Part shown: positions 10,764-20,291 of the stretch, piece after piece
How the letters are laid out: each line of letters starts with the position of its first letter
Position numbering within the stretch: the stretch's first letter is position 1
From: Arthrobacter sp. ES3-54
GTDB taxonomy: Bacteria > Actinomycetota > Actinomycetes > Actinomycetales > Micrococcaceae
Reading direction: 5' to 3'
Length of the DNA stretch: 64,000 bases
Assembly (NCBI RefSeq): GCF_029504395.1
Contig: NZ_JAQFIF010000001.1
Span: 124,001-188,000, forward strand
Program-made: the position numbers and the translations under genes
Notes under the pieces: model-generated
The model's input: the letters and a program-made list of their open reading frames with translations, nothing else
Databases searched by the model: none
What the model was told of the DNA's origin: nothing

Positions 10764-11807
10764 ATGGATACCGCCGCAGCCCTGCTCTTGTTCGCTGCCA
10801 TCACCATCTACGCGATCTTCGGCGGCGCTGACTTCGGTGCCGGCTTCTGGGACCTGACCGCTGGTGGCGCGCAGCGTGGGGAGCGGCCGCGCGAGGTAAT
10901 CGACCACTCGATAGGGCCCGTGTGGGAAGCGAACCACGTGTGGCTGATCTTCAGCTTCGTCGTGCTCTGGACGTGTTTCTCCGAGGCCTACGCGTCGATC
11001 ACCTTGACCATGTTCGTGCCCCTCACCATGGCGGCCCTCGGCATCGTCCTGCGCGGTGCCAGCTTCGCCTTCCGGAAGGCGGTGTTTCGGCGGCGAGCCC
11101 GCCGCAGCTTCGGCGCCATCTTCGCCGTCTCCTCGGTGCTGGTGCCCTACTGCTTCGGCGCCATCGCGGGAGGCATCGCATCCGGCCAGGTTCCGGCCGG
11201 CGGTCGGGCGGGCGATCCGCTGCACAGCTGGGTCAACCCGACGTCGGTCGTCATGGGTCTGCTCGCCGTATCCGTGACGGCCTACGTCGCCGCGGTACTG
11301 CTCACCTGGGATGCCCATCGCCTTTCCGACGAGGCGATGGTCGGCTACTTCCGCGTCCGCGCCGTGGCGGCTGGGGCCGTGGCTGGAGCCGTCGCGCTGG
11401 TCGGTCTCTTCGTCGTACGCAGCGAAGCCAGCTACGTCTTCGGAGGACTCACCTCACGCGCCCTGCCGCTGGTGATCATCTCGGCGGTCGCCGGGCTCGG
11501 CGCGCTTTTCCTGCTCCGAGGCCGACCCCACCGCGGAGGGCGGCTGGCTGCGATCGCCGCGGCCGGCGCCCTCGTGCTGGCCTGGGGCGTGGCACAGTGG
11601 GACTACCTGCTGCCCGAAACGCTCACGGTCTCGGCGGCCGCTGCGCCGTCGGGCACGATCACGGCCGTGCTGGTCGCGGCCGGTCTCGCCGTGCTGTTGA
11701 TCGTGCCGGCCTTCATCTTGTTGTACGTGCTCGACCAGCGCGGACTGCTTCCCGAAGAAGGCGTCGACGACGAGCCCGACCGGGGCTCCGGGGTCGTCCG
11801 TGCCTGA
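10764..11807 (+). CDS. cydB: Cytochrome bd-type quinol oxidase subunit II
   Basis: 347 residues with about eight or nine membrane helices, the non-catalytic partner of CydA that stabilises the heme core. Family marks are the N-terminal FGGADFGAGFWDL, EANHVWLIF around residue 54, and FRKAVFRRRARRSFGAIFA. SD AGGGGT sits just before ATG 10764, only 9 bp after the cydA stop, so the two are co-transcribed. The C-terminal tail is acidic (EEGVDDEPDRG). Downstream there is no cydDC; the next gene is a carbonic anhydrase after 406 bp of non-coding DNA. Confidence 0.93.
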   Translation: MDTAAALLLFAAITIYAIFGGADFGAGFWDLTAGGAQRGERPREVIDHSIGPVWEANHVWLIFSFVVLWTCFSEAYASITLTMFVPLTMAALGIVLRGASFAFRKAVFRRRARRSFGAIFAVSSVLVPYCFGAIAGGIASGQVPAGGRAGDPLHSWVNPTSVVMGLLAVSVTAYVAAVLLTWDAHRLSDEAMVGYFRVRAVAAGAVAGAVALVGLFVVRSEASYVFGGLTSRALPLVIISAVAGLGALFLLRGRPHRGGRLAAIAAAGALVLAWGVAQWDYLLPETLTVSAAAAPSGTITAVLVAAGLAVLLIVPAFILLYVLDQRGLLPEEGVDDEPDRGSGVVRA

Positions 11808-12213
11808 CTTCGCTGACGAGGCGGCAAGCAAGCGAGCCGTTGACCTCCTTGACACGCCTCAGTCTCACGAACGATCGATTATTGAGACAGGCGGCGGCTC
11901 GCCCGGGGCCTCAGGAGTTCCCTGCACCACAAGGGCCGCCGCTGTCTCGAAATGCCGTCCAACAAAAGGCGGTCTCACAACAGCGAATTGTTCGGGATTG
12001 AAAGAATACGGGAGAGTTGCCGGCTGTGATCGGATACCCGAGTTCTCGTGCTTCCTCCCCCGGCGGTCAGAGGCCCATGGAAGCCCCTTCAAGGCGACTA
12101 GTCAAACAACCGTTGTTGACGCCCTCCGAATGACATCCCAGCGGGTTTTCAAGTCCGCTCTGCCGCCGGGAATCTCTCTGCGACCCCGAGGCGGGACGAG
12201 TAACGTGGCAGGG
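11808..12213. other. Non-coding gap between cydB and the carbonic anhydrase gene
   Basis: No credible gene on either strand. It contains a hairpin-forming pair GTCTCA ... TGAGAC around 11863-11887, poorer in GC than the flanks. The only regulatory signal I can support is a TAACGT hexamer at 12201-12206, 7 nt before the GTG at 12214. Confidence 0.5.
12201..12206 (+). promoter_or_regulatory. Candidate -10 hexamer (TAACGT) for a leaderless carbonic anhydrase mRNA
   Basis: TAACGT lies 7 nt upstream of GTG 12214 and there is no Shine-Dalgarno at that start. The arrangement TANNNT-N6/7-RTG recurs at several genes in this window and is typical of leaderless actinobacterial transcripts. No clear -35 is seen. 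Confidence 0.45.
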
Positions 12214-12828
12214 GTGACTACCACTTTCAGCCCCGCCCAAGCATGGCAGCGCCTGCTTGAAGGCAACGCCCGTTTCGTCTCCGGCGAGGCCTTGCACCCG
12301 AACCAGGGGGTCGAGCGGCGCAGCGAGCTGGTTGATACCCAGCACCCTTTCGCGGTCATCTTCGGCTGCGCAGACTCCCGGCTGGCCGCGGAGATCATCT
12401 TCGACCTCGGCCTGGGTGACGCCTTCGTGGTCCGGACCGCCGGGCACGTGCTCGACGACGCTGTGCTGGGATCGCTCGAGTACGCCGTCTCGGTCCTGGG
12501 CGTCCCGCTGATCGTCGTCCTGGGCCACGACAACTGCGGGGCAGTCACCGCCACGAAGGACGCTGTGAGAACCGGGGATATGCCGCCGCGCTTCATCCGG
12601 GACCTGGTCGAACGCATCACCCCGTCGGTGCTGGCCTCCCTGCGCGATGACAAGACCGAGGTCAACGACATGGTCATCGAGCACGCCCGGCAGACGGTGG
12701 ACCGGCTGCTGGAGAGCTCCCAGGTCATCGCCTCCGCTGTGAAGGATTCTTCCACCGCGGTGCTCGGCGTCGCGTATCGTCTCGAAGAAGGCCGCGCGCA
12801 GCTGGTCTCCGGATCCGGCCTGCTCTAA
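12214..12828 (+). CDS. Beta-class carbonic anhydrase
   Basis: 204 residues; interconverts CO2 and bicarbonate, cytoplasmic zinc enzyme. The zinc-ligand motifs are GCADSRLA (Cys, with the Asp-Arg dyad) and GHDNCGAV (His and Cys). FVVRTAGHVLDD and GSLEYAVSVLG follow the standard order. The frame is open upstream to 11800, but similarity starts at TTTFSPAQAWQRLLEGN. I therefore chose GTG 12214, supported by a TAACGT -10-like hexamer 7 nt before it; GTG 12205 is the alternative. It is the last gene of the redox block and may supply bicarbonate for carboxylations, but no operon link to cydAB is evident. Confidence 0.88.
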   Translation: MTTTFSPAQAWQRLLEGNARFVSGEALHPNQGVERRSELVDTQHPFAVIFGCADSRLAAEIIFDLGLGDAFVVRTAGHVLDDAVLGSLEYAVSVLGVPLIVVLGHDNCGAVTATKDAVRTGDMPPRFIRDLVERITPSVLASLRDDKTEVNDMVIEHARQTVDRLLESSQVIASAVKDSSTAVLGVAYRLEEGRAQLVSGSGLL

Positions 12829-12974
12829 CGGCGCATCCTCCCGGGGCGGCGCACCCTGGAACTGTGTCCCCCGGGGTCGGTGAAGCAACGAAGTCCCGGC
12901 TTTTCGGCGGAGGTCACCGCGGTCTCACGAACTATAGGTAATGGCACAACTTGCCCCAGGGCCCGGTTTTCCGC

Positions 12975-13026
12975 CTGTGGCTCGAAGCGATAAATGGCGG
13001 TCTATTCGCAGCGCTATTTGTCACCC
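12975..13026 (-). repeat. Copy C of a dispersed repeat (52-bp core)
   Basis: Read on the minus strand, it starts GGGTGACAAATAGCG and ends GCTTCGAGCCACAG. It aligns without gaps to the core of copy B (19964-20015) with about 42 of 52 identical bases, and to copy A (15629-15681). Outside the core, similarity to A and B is not visible. It lies in the 323-bp gap between the carbonic anhydrase and the next hypothetical gene. Confidence 0.6.
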
Positions 13027-13151
13027 TTCAGCCCAAAGGGGATCCTTTACCGGGCGCACGGGACTGCTGAGGCTTTGATTGGCACGTGACTAGGGCGTGC
13101 GTTGGACGATGCGGTACACCGTGCTCCTTTCTATCTCTGGACGGGAACCAC

Positions 13152-13727
13152 GTGGCGGAAGTGATTACGACCACTCCGTATGCCGTCCGTGAAGCACAAC
13201 AACGCCTGAACCCGATGCCGGATGCGACACTGCCCCACTGCGTATGGGTGATGATGCCGTACACGATCGTGGGAGGCGCCACCAAAGCCGTGCGCCACAA
13301 AATCGAGGCAGATGTCCTGCGGTGGACGGCGAAGCCCGGATGTAAGTATCACTGGTCATCGCGCGACGAACGGCAGTTGCGCCCGGGTGTCGATCCCGAC
13401 CCGATCCTCGGCCTTCGGGCTTACGACGATGGGGTCAAAGTGCTGTGCGTTCAACGCTGTCAGCATTCGGACGTTGAGTCTCATCAGATCGAGTGGTCTA
13501 TCGTGCACGAACCCTCACCTGATGATCCATGGGAGTTGATCCGGCAATCGCTGCACATCGTCGACAAGGAGCAGCATGGCGGAGCGCAGGCCCTGGCCAA
13601 GAAGTTGAACGGGTACCCGAACAAGCACTTGGTGATGTACCCGTTCGGTCCGCCAGGGAACCTGACAGCAGCGTTCAGCCGCTATGTGCCCCGTCGAATT
13701 CGTGCGACCTCATGCCGCCGCAATTGA
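13152..13727 (+). CDS. Hypothetical protein, about 191 residues
   Basis: I do not recognise a family. The reading frame has protein-like composition (no low-complexity Arg/Ala runs): LPHCVWVMMPYTIVGGATKAVRHKIEADVL, a W/Y-rich middle, HQIEWSIVHEPSPDDPWELIRQ, and KHLVMYPFGPPGN. No signal peptide or membrane helix. Starts at GTG 13152 or GTG 13086 are both possible; neither has a strong ribosome site. The last ~15 residues (PRRIRATSCRRN) look like out-of-frame sequence, so the 3' end may be broken by a frameshift. It sits between repeat copy C and small accessory genes, in a region of gene erosion. Confidence 0.4.
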   Translation: MAEVITTTPYAVREAQQRLNPMPDATLPHCVWVMMPYTIVGGATKAVRHKIEADVLRWTAKPGCKYHWSSRDERQLRPGVDPDPILGLRAYDDGVKVLCVQRCQHSDVESHQIEWSIVHEPSPDDPWELIRQSLHIVDKEQHGGAQALAKKLNGYPNKHLVMYPFGPPGNLTAAFSRYVPRRIRATSCRRN

Positions 13728-13897
13728 ACCCGCCACTGGCCGACATTCACGTTTGGCTCTTATACCGGTACGGGAACCGCGATGTCGTAGAGGGACTTCA
13801 CGTCTGCAGCGGCCACTGGGCGAAATTCGGGACGACGTTCCCAAAGCCGGACGACCCGTCTTCCCTACTCCGGCGCCTCCACTACCGGGATGCCTAG
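13712..13897 (+). CDS. Small hypothetical ORF, 61 residues, possibly the displaced 3' part of the previous gene
   Basis: ATG 13712 overlaps the end of the upstream hypothetical by 16 bp in a different frame. The peptide (DIHVWLLYRYGNRDVVEGLHV, FGTTFPKPDDPSSLLRRL) looks more protein-like than the last residues of the upstream frame. It may be the natural continuation after a frameshift, or a separate small gene. No recognisable domain. Confidence 0.3.
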   Translation: MPPQLNPPLADIHVWLLYRYGNRDVVEGLHVCSGHWAKFGTTFPKPDDPSSLLRRLHYRDA

Positions 13898-13991
13898 GCT
13901 CGCATCATCCCGCGCGACTGCCCGCTAGCTGGTCGGCCATCATGCACGAATAGGTATCCCCTTCCGGGACGACGGCCAGCCTGTGAGCGCT

Positions 13992-14294
13992 CTACCGAGG
14001 AGCAGAGTTCACGAGCTCGTAGTGTTCGACTAAAGGAAACGGCTCGTAGAACTTGTGCAGTATCTCCCGCCACTGCTGATACTTGGGGGATCCCCTGAAG
14101 CCAACGGTGTGGTCCTCCAAACTGTCCCACTGCACGAGAAGTAAGTACGTGTTGGGAGTTTCGATCGAGCGCGAGAGCGATAAAGAGGCAAAGCCGGGCA
14201 TTGACGCAATGATCAAACGAGCGCGATCGAATGCTGCCTCAAAGTCTTCTTCCTGGCCGGAAATGACGGGCAGCAGCGCGTGTTCGGTAATCAT
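13992..14294 (-). CDS. Antibiotic biosynthesis monooxygenase (ABM) domain protein
   Basis: 100 residues, a single ferredoxin-like ABM domain as found in small quinol monooxygenases and heme-degrading-like proteins. Typical features are the N-terminal strand ITEHALLPVISGQEEDFEAAF, the helix ARLIIASMPGFASLSLSRS, the strand YLLLVQWDSLEDHTVGFRGSPKYQQW and the C-terminal HYELV strand. The frame continues upstream, but MITEHALLPV at 14294 is the natural start. Stand-alone gene; substrate unknown. It converges on the hypothetical gene that ends at 13897. Confidence 0.8.
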   Translation of the reverse strand: MITEHALLPVISGQEEDFEAAFDRARLIIASMPGFASLSLSRSIETPNTYLLLVQWDSLEDHTVGFRGSPKYQQWREILHKFYEPFPLVEHYELVNSAPR

Positions 14295-14417
14295 GGGGCA
14301 AGTCTTGCAGATTCCCGTTGGGGGTTCCCCAAACGAGACCGGTTTATGGGCCGTCCGGGGTACCCGTTTACCGGGCATGCCGTTGTTCGCCGTGCAGGCG
14401 AACCGCATTATGTACAG

Positions 14418-14738
14418 ATGGCTCAGAACAGGACCGTTACTGGCAAGTCGCTTCTCTTCGCGCTCGGGCTCTCAGTCGTCCTTGGTGTGGCCATCGGCCT
14501 GATCCTCCTCGAGGCTCTGGTGCGGGCGATGGATCGGCGCGACGAGGTCTTCCAGGTGATTGACGATTCAGAGGACGTGGACGAAGCAATCCGTCGCGTG
14601 GGTCAACTGTTGGGCGGGGGAGCACTGGGCAGCCGGGTAGTCCTCGACCTGCAGGTCAGAAGATTCACCCGAGACCAGCGTCAAGCCATCGTTTCCCGTG
14701 CAGAAGAACTTAGATCAAGGTTGCCCGATGGGCGCTGA
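14418..14738 (+). CDS. Hypothetical single-TM protein
   Basis: 106 residues. A hydrophobic N-terminal helix (SLLFALGLSVVLGVAIGLILLEALV, about residues 11-35) is followed by a charged cytoplasmic or external domain, DRRDEVFQVIDDSEDVDEAIRRVGQLLGG, then RFTRDQRQAIVSRAEELRSRL. Not recognised. ATG 14418 was chosen because upstream in-frame sequence is not protein-like. Its 3' end overlaps by 24 bp the 3' end of the convergent frameshifted gene. Confidence 0.55.
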   Translation: MAQNRTVTGKSLLFALGLSVVLGVAIGLILLEALVRAMDRRDEVFQVIDDSEDVDEAIRRVGQLLGGGALGSRVVLDLQVRRFTRDQRQAIVSRAEELRSRLPDGR

Positions 14739-15348
14739 ACTGGTCGCGCGGTCAAGGAACCTGCCAGCCCGCCGGAAGTCTCGGACAAGGTACATCGCCC
14801 CAATCACCATGACAAGCACGCCAGCCGCCATGAACCCGGCTCCTCGTATGACTTGGGGAATGAATACAAGCGGGAGCACTGACATCCAGATGACCTGGGT
14901 GGCGAGACTCTTTCGCAGTTGCACAGCGGCGGCCTGCGAGACGACAAGATGCTCCGTGTCAAGCGGTGTCTTCCCGAGAACCTGGCGCCGGATGTCTTTT
15001 TCGCTCTTCGTCTTCCAGCGAAAGCAGCACGTCGATCCTGCCCGTCTCCGCCGCAGGCGCGATTTTCTTCGCGTTGTAAATGAAGCCCCCGATGGCGGCA
15101 CCCAGCACGGAAAGGAAGAATCCGAACACGAGAAAGGACGGCCAGCCCGCCGGTCCGCCTCCGAAGGCCAGCATCCCTCCGACGGTCCCCGCTGTGACAA
15201 GGATGATCACCCCGGCCGGGAAGTAAAGAGTGTAGTAGGTCTTCAGGGCACCGCCAAGGCCCTGATCTGCAGTGCCCTGCGCTCGTCGCGTGGCGGTGGC
15301 CCAGCGGTCGTCGGACCGGGGCATGAGATCGTCGATTCTGCTCATCAT
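14715..15348 (-). pseudogene. Four-helix membrane protein of unknown function, frameshifted in an A5 run
   Basis: ATG 15348, preceded by AGGGGGAAG, opens a frame with two membrane helices (LYFPAGVIILVTAGTVGGML, FLVFGFFLSVLGAAIGGFIY) that goes out of register after LLSLEDEERK and stops at 14959. The other frame continues sensibly as DIRRQVLGKTPLDTEHLVVS with two further helices (VIWMSVLPLVFIPQVI, GFMAAGVLVMVIGAMYLV) to 14715. Dropping one A from the run at 14997-15001 (TTTTT on the plus strand) joins them. The span is 634 nt, one over a multiple of three. It could be a live gene with a sequencing error. Family not recognised. Confidence 0.7.
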
Positions 15349-15610
15349 CCGCTTCCCCCTGAGCACGAGTAGTGATGCAAGGGCCCGGCTGTCCTCCGCC
15401 AATGGCGCTGAACCTGATGCTCAAATCCTGAACTATCTACACCCAGAAGCCGACAGCACGCTACTTGACGAAAGACATAGGGGCACCCCACTCAGCACCA
15501 GGCATCGTTTGCAGGCTTGAACGGGTTCAGCCGGGGCGAGGACCTCTCGGGCCTCTTCCGCGCCGGCGGACAGGGGCCGAAAAGGCCTGAGTTCTTCCGC
15601 CTGCTCAGCG

Positions 15611-15945
15611 TTCGGCTACGGGCAACAGAGGTGACATTTGGCCCCGCGAAAAACACCGCCATCTCTCGCTGCGAATCACAGCCAAAAACCGCTCTGCGAT
15701 TCACGCGGGCCGGGGTGCACGTGTGGACGGATTCCCCGAGTTCGAGGACCGGAACGCGAACCTTAGCGGGTCCTGACCCGGCCGGGCCCGCGCAAACATC
15801 GCCGAATCGAACCCCGCCCCAGGCGAGTGTTCCCGAGACGAACCCGGCATGTCGAGGTTCGCCACGCAAACGTCCCGTCGCGGGGTCCGTCGTGGTGAAC
15901 CAAAGGTTATTCGGTGACGTAACGTGGTGGAATTTAGATTTAATG
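15611..15945 (+). repeat. Copy A of a dispersed repeat (~335 bp), followed by a strong hairpin
   Basis: Aligns with copy B (19948-20230) over the whole length. It starts TCGGCTACGGGCAACAG (B: TCGGTTACGGGCCACAG), has the core GGTGACATTT (15630-15681), a GATTCCCC block at 15730, and a final block from AGGTTATTCGGTGACG (15904-15945) that matches B at about 31 of 42 positions. Copy A carries an extra ~48 bp at 15682-15729 with a partial duplication of the core (CTCTGCGATTCACG). No convincing ORF is conserved between copies. With the hairpin at 15974 it could be a transcribed non-coding RNA. It fills most of the 645-bp gap 15349-15993. Confidence 0.65.
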
Positions 15946-15973
15946 TATAGGTCCTGACTTCCTGAGACCTTTT

Positions 15974-16013
15974 GCGATAGCCGCTAAGAACACGTGTTCT
16001 TGGCGGCTATCGC
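15974..16013. terminator. Strong, nearly perfect 40-nt hairpin with T-runs on both sides
   Basis: GCGATAGCCGC...AAGAACACGTGTTCTT...GCGGCTATCGC with one mismatched pair, followed by TTTT (16014) and preceded by CTTTT (minus-strand AAAAG). It probably ends transcription of copy A, and its right arm overlaps the first codons of the NERD remnant frame. Confidence 0.7.
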
Positions 16014-16401
16014 TTTTGCGACCGCCCGCCATCTCACCCTTGGAATGAATGCGACAGTTGAAGTCACCGGCATTGTGGTCGTCGTTGCCCCGAAGAGCAT
16101 GACTGTCAGAGAGAGAACCTTCGACGTTGCTGTGGTCTCGGACCGGCAACTCCTGCGGTGGCTCGGCGACCGCCCGAACTTACTCACGTCCAGGCAGACA
16201 GCGGCGATTGTGGCTGCAGCCCTACGGCACGGAACGTGGCACCGGAGTCCGCCTGCCGTGGTGGACCCTGCATTCCTGCAAAACGAATTCGCCCGGCTGC
16301 GATCTCTCGTGGACAGCGCGCGACGTCGCCGCGCGGGATGGCTCCTTGCCCTTCTCATCGGGGCCCCGCTTGTCCTGGCCACCCTTTCTGCCTACTTCTG
16401 A
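15994..16401 (+). pseudogene. NERD-domain (nuclease-related) protein, 5'-truncated remnant
   Basis: The readable part, VEVTGIVVVVAPKSMTVRERTFDVAVVSDRQLLRWL...LTSRQTAAIVAAALRHGTWH, matches the C-terminal half of actinobacterial NERD proteins, which continue like this into one membrane helix (here GWLLALLIGAPLVLATLSAYF). The N-terminal half with the catalytic nuclease residues is absent: upstream lie only the hairpin and repeat copy A. ATG 16045 could still make 118 residues. The break point at about 15994-16040 coincides with the hairpin, suggesting the repeat unit inserted into or replaced the 5' part of the gene. Confidence 0.6.
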
Positions 16402-16424
16402 CGGCACAAAAAAATCCAACCCCC

Positions 16425-16436
16425 GGGAACGTTCCC
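16425..16436. repeat. 12-bp perfect palindrome GGGAACGTTCCC
   Basis: Lies between the NERD remnant and the aldo/keto reductase fragment, in the convergent intergenic gap. It could be an operator or relic; no adjacent functional promoter is apparent. Confidence 0.35.
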
Positions 16437-16524
16437 AAACCGTAGGCCGCGTCTTGTAACCAACGGTGAACAAGCGGACCAACCCAACACGTTCCGAGAC
16501 GCAGTTACGAGAATCGCCGGTTGC

Positions 16525-16644
16525 GAACGACCGGTCGAGGATTCCGAACACATCGTTCTCAGCTGTCTCGCTGCCGAAGCGCCTGGTGCCCAGGGCGAGG
16601 TTCGAGACACTGATGCCGGTGCCGGTGAGGGTGCGGTACTTCAT
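16525..16644 (-). pseudogene. Aldo/keto reductase N-terminal fragment
   Basis: ATG 16644 encodes MKYRTLTGTGISVSNLALG, the standard beginning of KvbB/YajO-type aldo/keto reductases, then FGSETAENDVFGILDRSFATG, after which similarity ends around residue 40. The rest of the barrel, including the catalytic Tyr-Asp-Lys-His tetrad, is missing. It lies immediately downstream of a complete AKR gene on the same strand but is not a duplicate of it: the N-termini differ. Confidence 0.7.
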
Positions 16645-16738
16645 AACTGGGCACTCCGTTCGCGGAGGGAAGAGTCAGGGAAGGTAAGGATGAGTACTTG
16701 TGCCGGCATCTACGCCGGTATGTGCGCTGGTTTTGGGC

Positions 16739-18506
<1,768 letters not shown>

Positions 18507-18686
18507 CGGTGGTTCTCCTTCAAATGGGGTGGTCGATTGTTGGGCAGGCGCCAGCCACGTGCGTCCATCGGAATTTGTTGTTGGGAGTTGCTTGAATTGG
18601 TCGGCCTGCCGGCGCCCCGCGTTCAGGGGCGCGGCCGGCGCCGATAGAGGGTGTCAGGCTTCTGCTAGTTCCTAGCGTCGCGTTGT

Positions 18687-19661
18687 TCAGTCATGCTCTG
18701 TCTTTCCTGGGTTAAGTGTTTTGGGCCGCGCGTGGGAGCGCAGTTCCGGGGCAGAAGATCCGCCGGTGGCTGTTTTCTCGGGAGGTGATGCCGCCCAGCT
18801 GGCGAGGAACGTCAGCGCGTTTTCGGACGCGGACCCCGGCTCGGCCGTGAAGGTGAACAGGGTTTGTCCCTCATCGCCGGGAAGGTGAAGAGTCTCGAAC
18901 TGCAGCGACAATTCCCCGACGACCGGATGGTGAAATCGTTTGGTTCCCGTGGTGTGGATCCGCACGTCATGGCCAGCCCACAATGCGGCGAACAGCCCGC
19001 TACGTGTAGTCAGCTCCCCAACCAGCTCGTTCAACGCCCTGTCATGGGGATTGCGCCCCGCTTCCGATCGCAGCATCGCCACCGTGCTGGCCGCGATCGC
19101 GCGCCAATCGGGGTAAAGGTCACCAGCGCCGGGATCGAGGAAGAGGTAGCGCGCCTGGTTCGGCAGCCGGCTCGGAGTCTCCGGACCAGCAGCTGCCGTG
19201 GACTCGAACACAGGCCCGTACAGCGCGCGGCCCAAGAGGTTGGCGGCCAGCACGTCCGAACGTCCGTTCTGCACCATTGCGACGGCTCCGGTCATCCCGT
19301 CCAGCAAACGCAGTACTCCGGGACGGACCCGCTGCTGCGGTGGTCGGCGCGCCGCGCGCCACGACGGCAAGTTGGCCGTCCGCGCCAGGTCCATCAGATG
19401 CGTCCGCTCTGCCTCATCCAGCTGAAGGGCGGAAGCCACAGCTTCGAGCACCGCGTCCGATACACCGCGCAGGCTGCCCCGTTCCAGCCGCGTGTAGTAG
19501 TCCGCGCTTACCCCGGCGAGCTGCGCCACTTCCTCACGGCGCAGGCCCGGCACACGGCGTAGCTCGCCATAGTTTGGGATGCCGGCCTGCTCCGGGCTGA
19601 TCTTCGCGCGTCGCGAGATCAGAAAGTCACGGATTTCTTCTTTTCTTTCCACGTCCACCAC
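18687..19661 (-). CDS. XRE-family regulator with MmyB-like ligand domain
   Basis: 324 residues. N-terminal helix-turn-helix: PNYGELRRVPGLRREEVAQLAGVSADYYTRLERG (residues ~25-60) followed by SDAVLEAVASALQL. The remainder is the MmyB/MltR-like PAS-fold domain, with LLDGMTGAVAMVQNGRSDVLAANLLGRALYGPVF, YLFLDPGAGDLYPDW and the C-terminal GELSLQFETLHLPGDEGQTLFTFTAEPGSASENAL. GTG 19661 (VVDVERKEEIRDF) is preferred; an ATG at 19709 is possible and would place the palindrome at 19689-19703 inside the gene. Likely regulates itself and the SDR/AKR genes, possibly in response to a fatty-acid-like or small hydrophobic ligand (inference). Confidence 0.88.
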   Translation of the reverse strand: MVDVERKEEIRDFLISRRAKISPEQAGIPNYGELRRVPGLRREEVAQLAGVSADYYTRLERGSLRGVSDAVLEAVASALQLDEAERTHLMDLARTANLPSWRAARRPPQQRVRPGVLRLLDGMTGAVAMVQNGRSDVLAANLLGRALYGPVFESTAAAGPETPSRLPNQARYLFLDPGAGDLYPDWRAIAASTVAMLRSEAGRNPHDRALNELVGELTTRSGLFAALWAGHDVRIHTTGTKRFHHPVVGELSLQFETLHLPGDEGQTLFTFTAEPGSASENALTFLASWAASPPEKTATGGSSAPELRSHARPKTLNPGKTEHD

Positions 19662-19688
19662 GCTACGCAGGCTGGGCGGGCGGTGGCA

Positions 19689-19703
19689 GTGTCTATCAGA
19701 CAC
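19689..19703. promoter_or_regulatory. Candidate operator GTGTCTATCAGACAC
   Basis: Perfect 6-bp arms with a 3-bp centre, 28 bp upstream of the regulator's GTG start. Its position fits autoregulation by the MmyB-like protein. No second copy was seen before the SDR gene. Confidence 0.45.
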
Positions 19704-19947
19704 CCCCACGTGAGGTGGATGCAGATGTGGACCCTCATAAACCGACCGTCCACAAGACCCTCGCCGCCGCCCACCTTAGGCGCGCTGCGTCTCATGAACC
19801 GCGTCCGCGAACGACGTAAAGGAAGCAGCGTTTCCGAAACCTCGTCGGGTCGACGGCGAAAATCACCCGGGACTGACTCGTTGCGAAGGCGATGGGTGCC
19901 CTTCGCGCAAACGAAGGATTCCAAGAACACACACGCCCGCTGACGGA

Positions 19948-20230
19948 TCGGTTACGGGCCACAGGGTGACATTTAGCGCGGCGAAAACACCGCCACTTAT
20001 CGATGCGAATCACAGATTCCCCAAGGTTCCAGAGCCGGAATGCGAACATGCGCCGCCGGGTCCTGGCACCGGCCAGGTCCACCCACGTATCGCCGCGATC
20101 GATCTCAGCCTCCGCCCCGGGTGCGTGTTCCTGAAACGGAGCCGGCGTGTCGACGTTCTCAACGCCAACGCCCCATCGCGATGAGTAGAGGTTTCTCTGT
20201 GACGGAACGCGGTCGAATTCCGTTTCAACG
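19948..20230 (+). repeat. Copy B of a dispersed repeat (~283 bp)
   Basis: Colinear with copy A at about two-thirds to three-quarters identity by eye. It has the core GGGTGACATTTAGCGCGG (19964-20015), then GATTCCCC, a GCCGGGTCCTGGCACCGGCC block, and the final AGGTTTCTCTGTGACGG block (20189-20230). Like copy A it is followed by a hairpin (20292-20315). It lies in the 913-bp gap between the regulator and the first peptide-binding protein. No conserved ORF. Confidence 0.65.
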
Positions 20231-20291
20231 TTTGACGTCCGCAGCTAGGCAGTGCGGTAATTCTGCCAAGTAATTATCGATTAACTGGAGG

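Noticed and set aside
11800-12213. Extended N-terminus of the carbonic anhydrase frame
   Set aside because: No family similarity upstream of residue TTTFSPAQAW and a better leaderless start exists at 12214.
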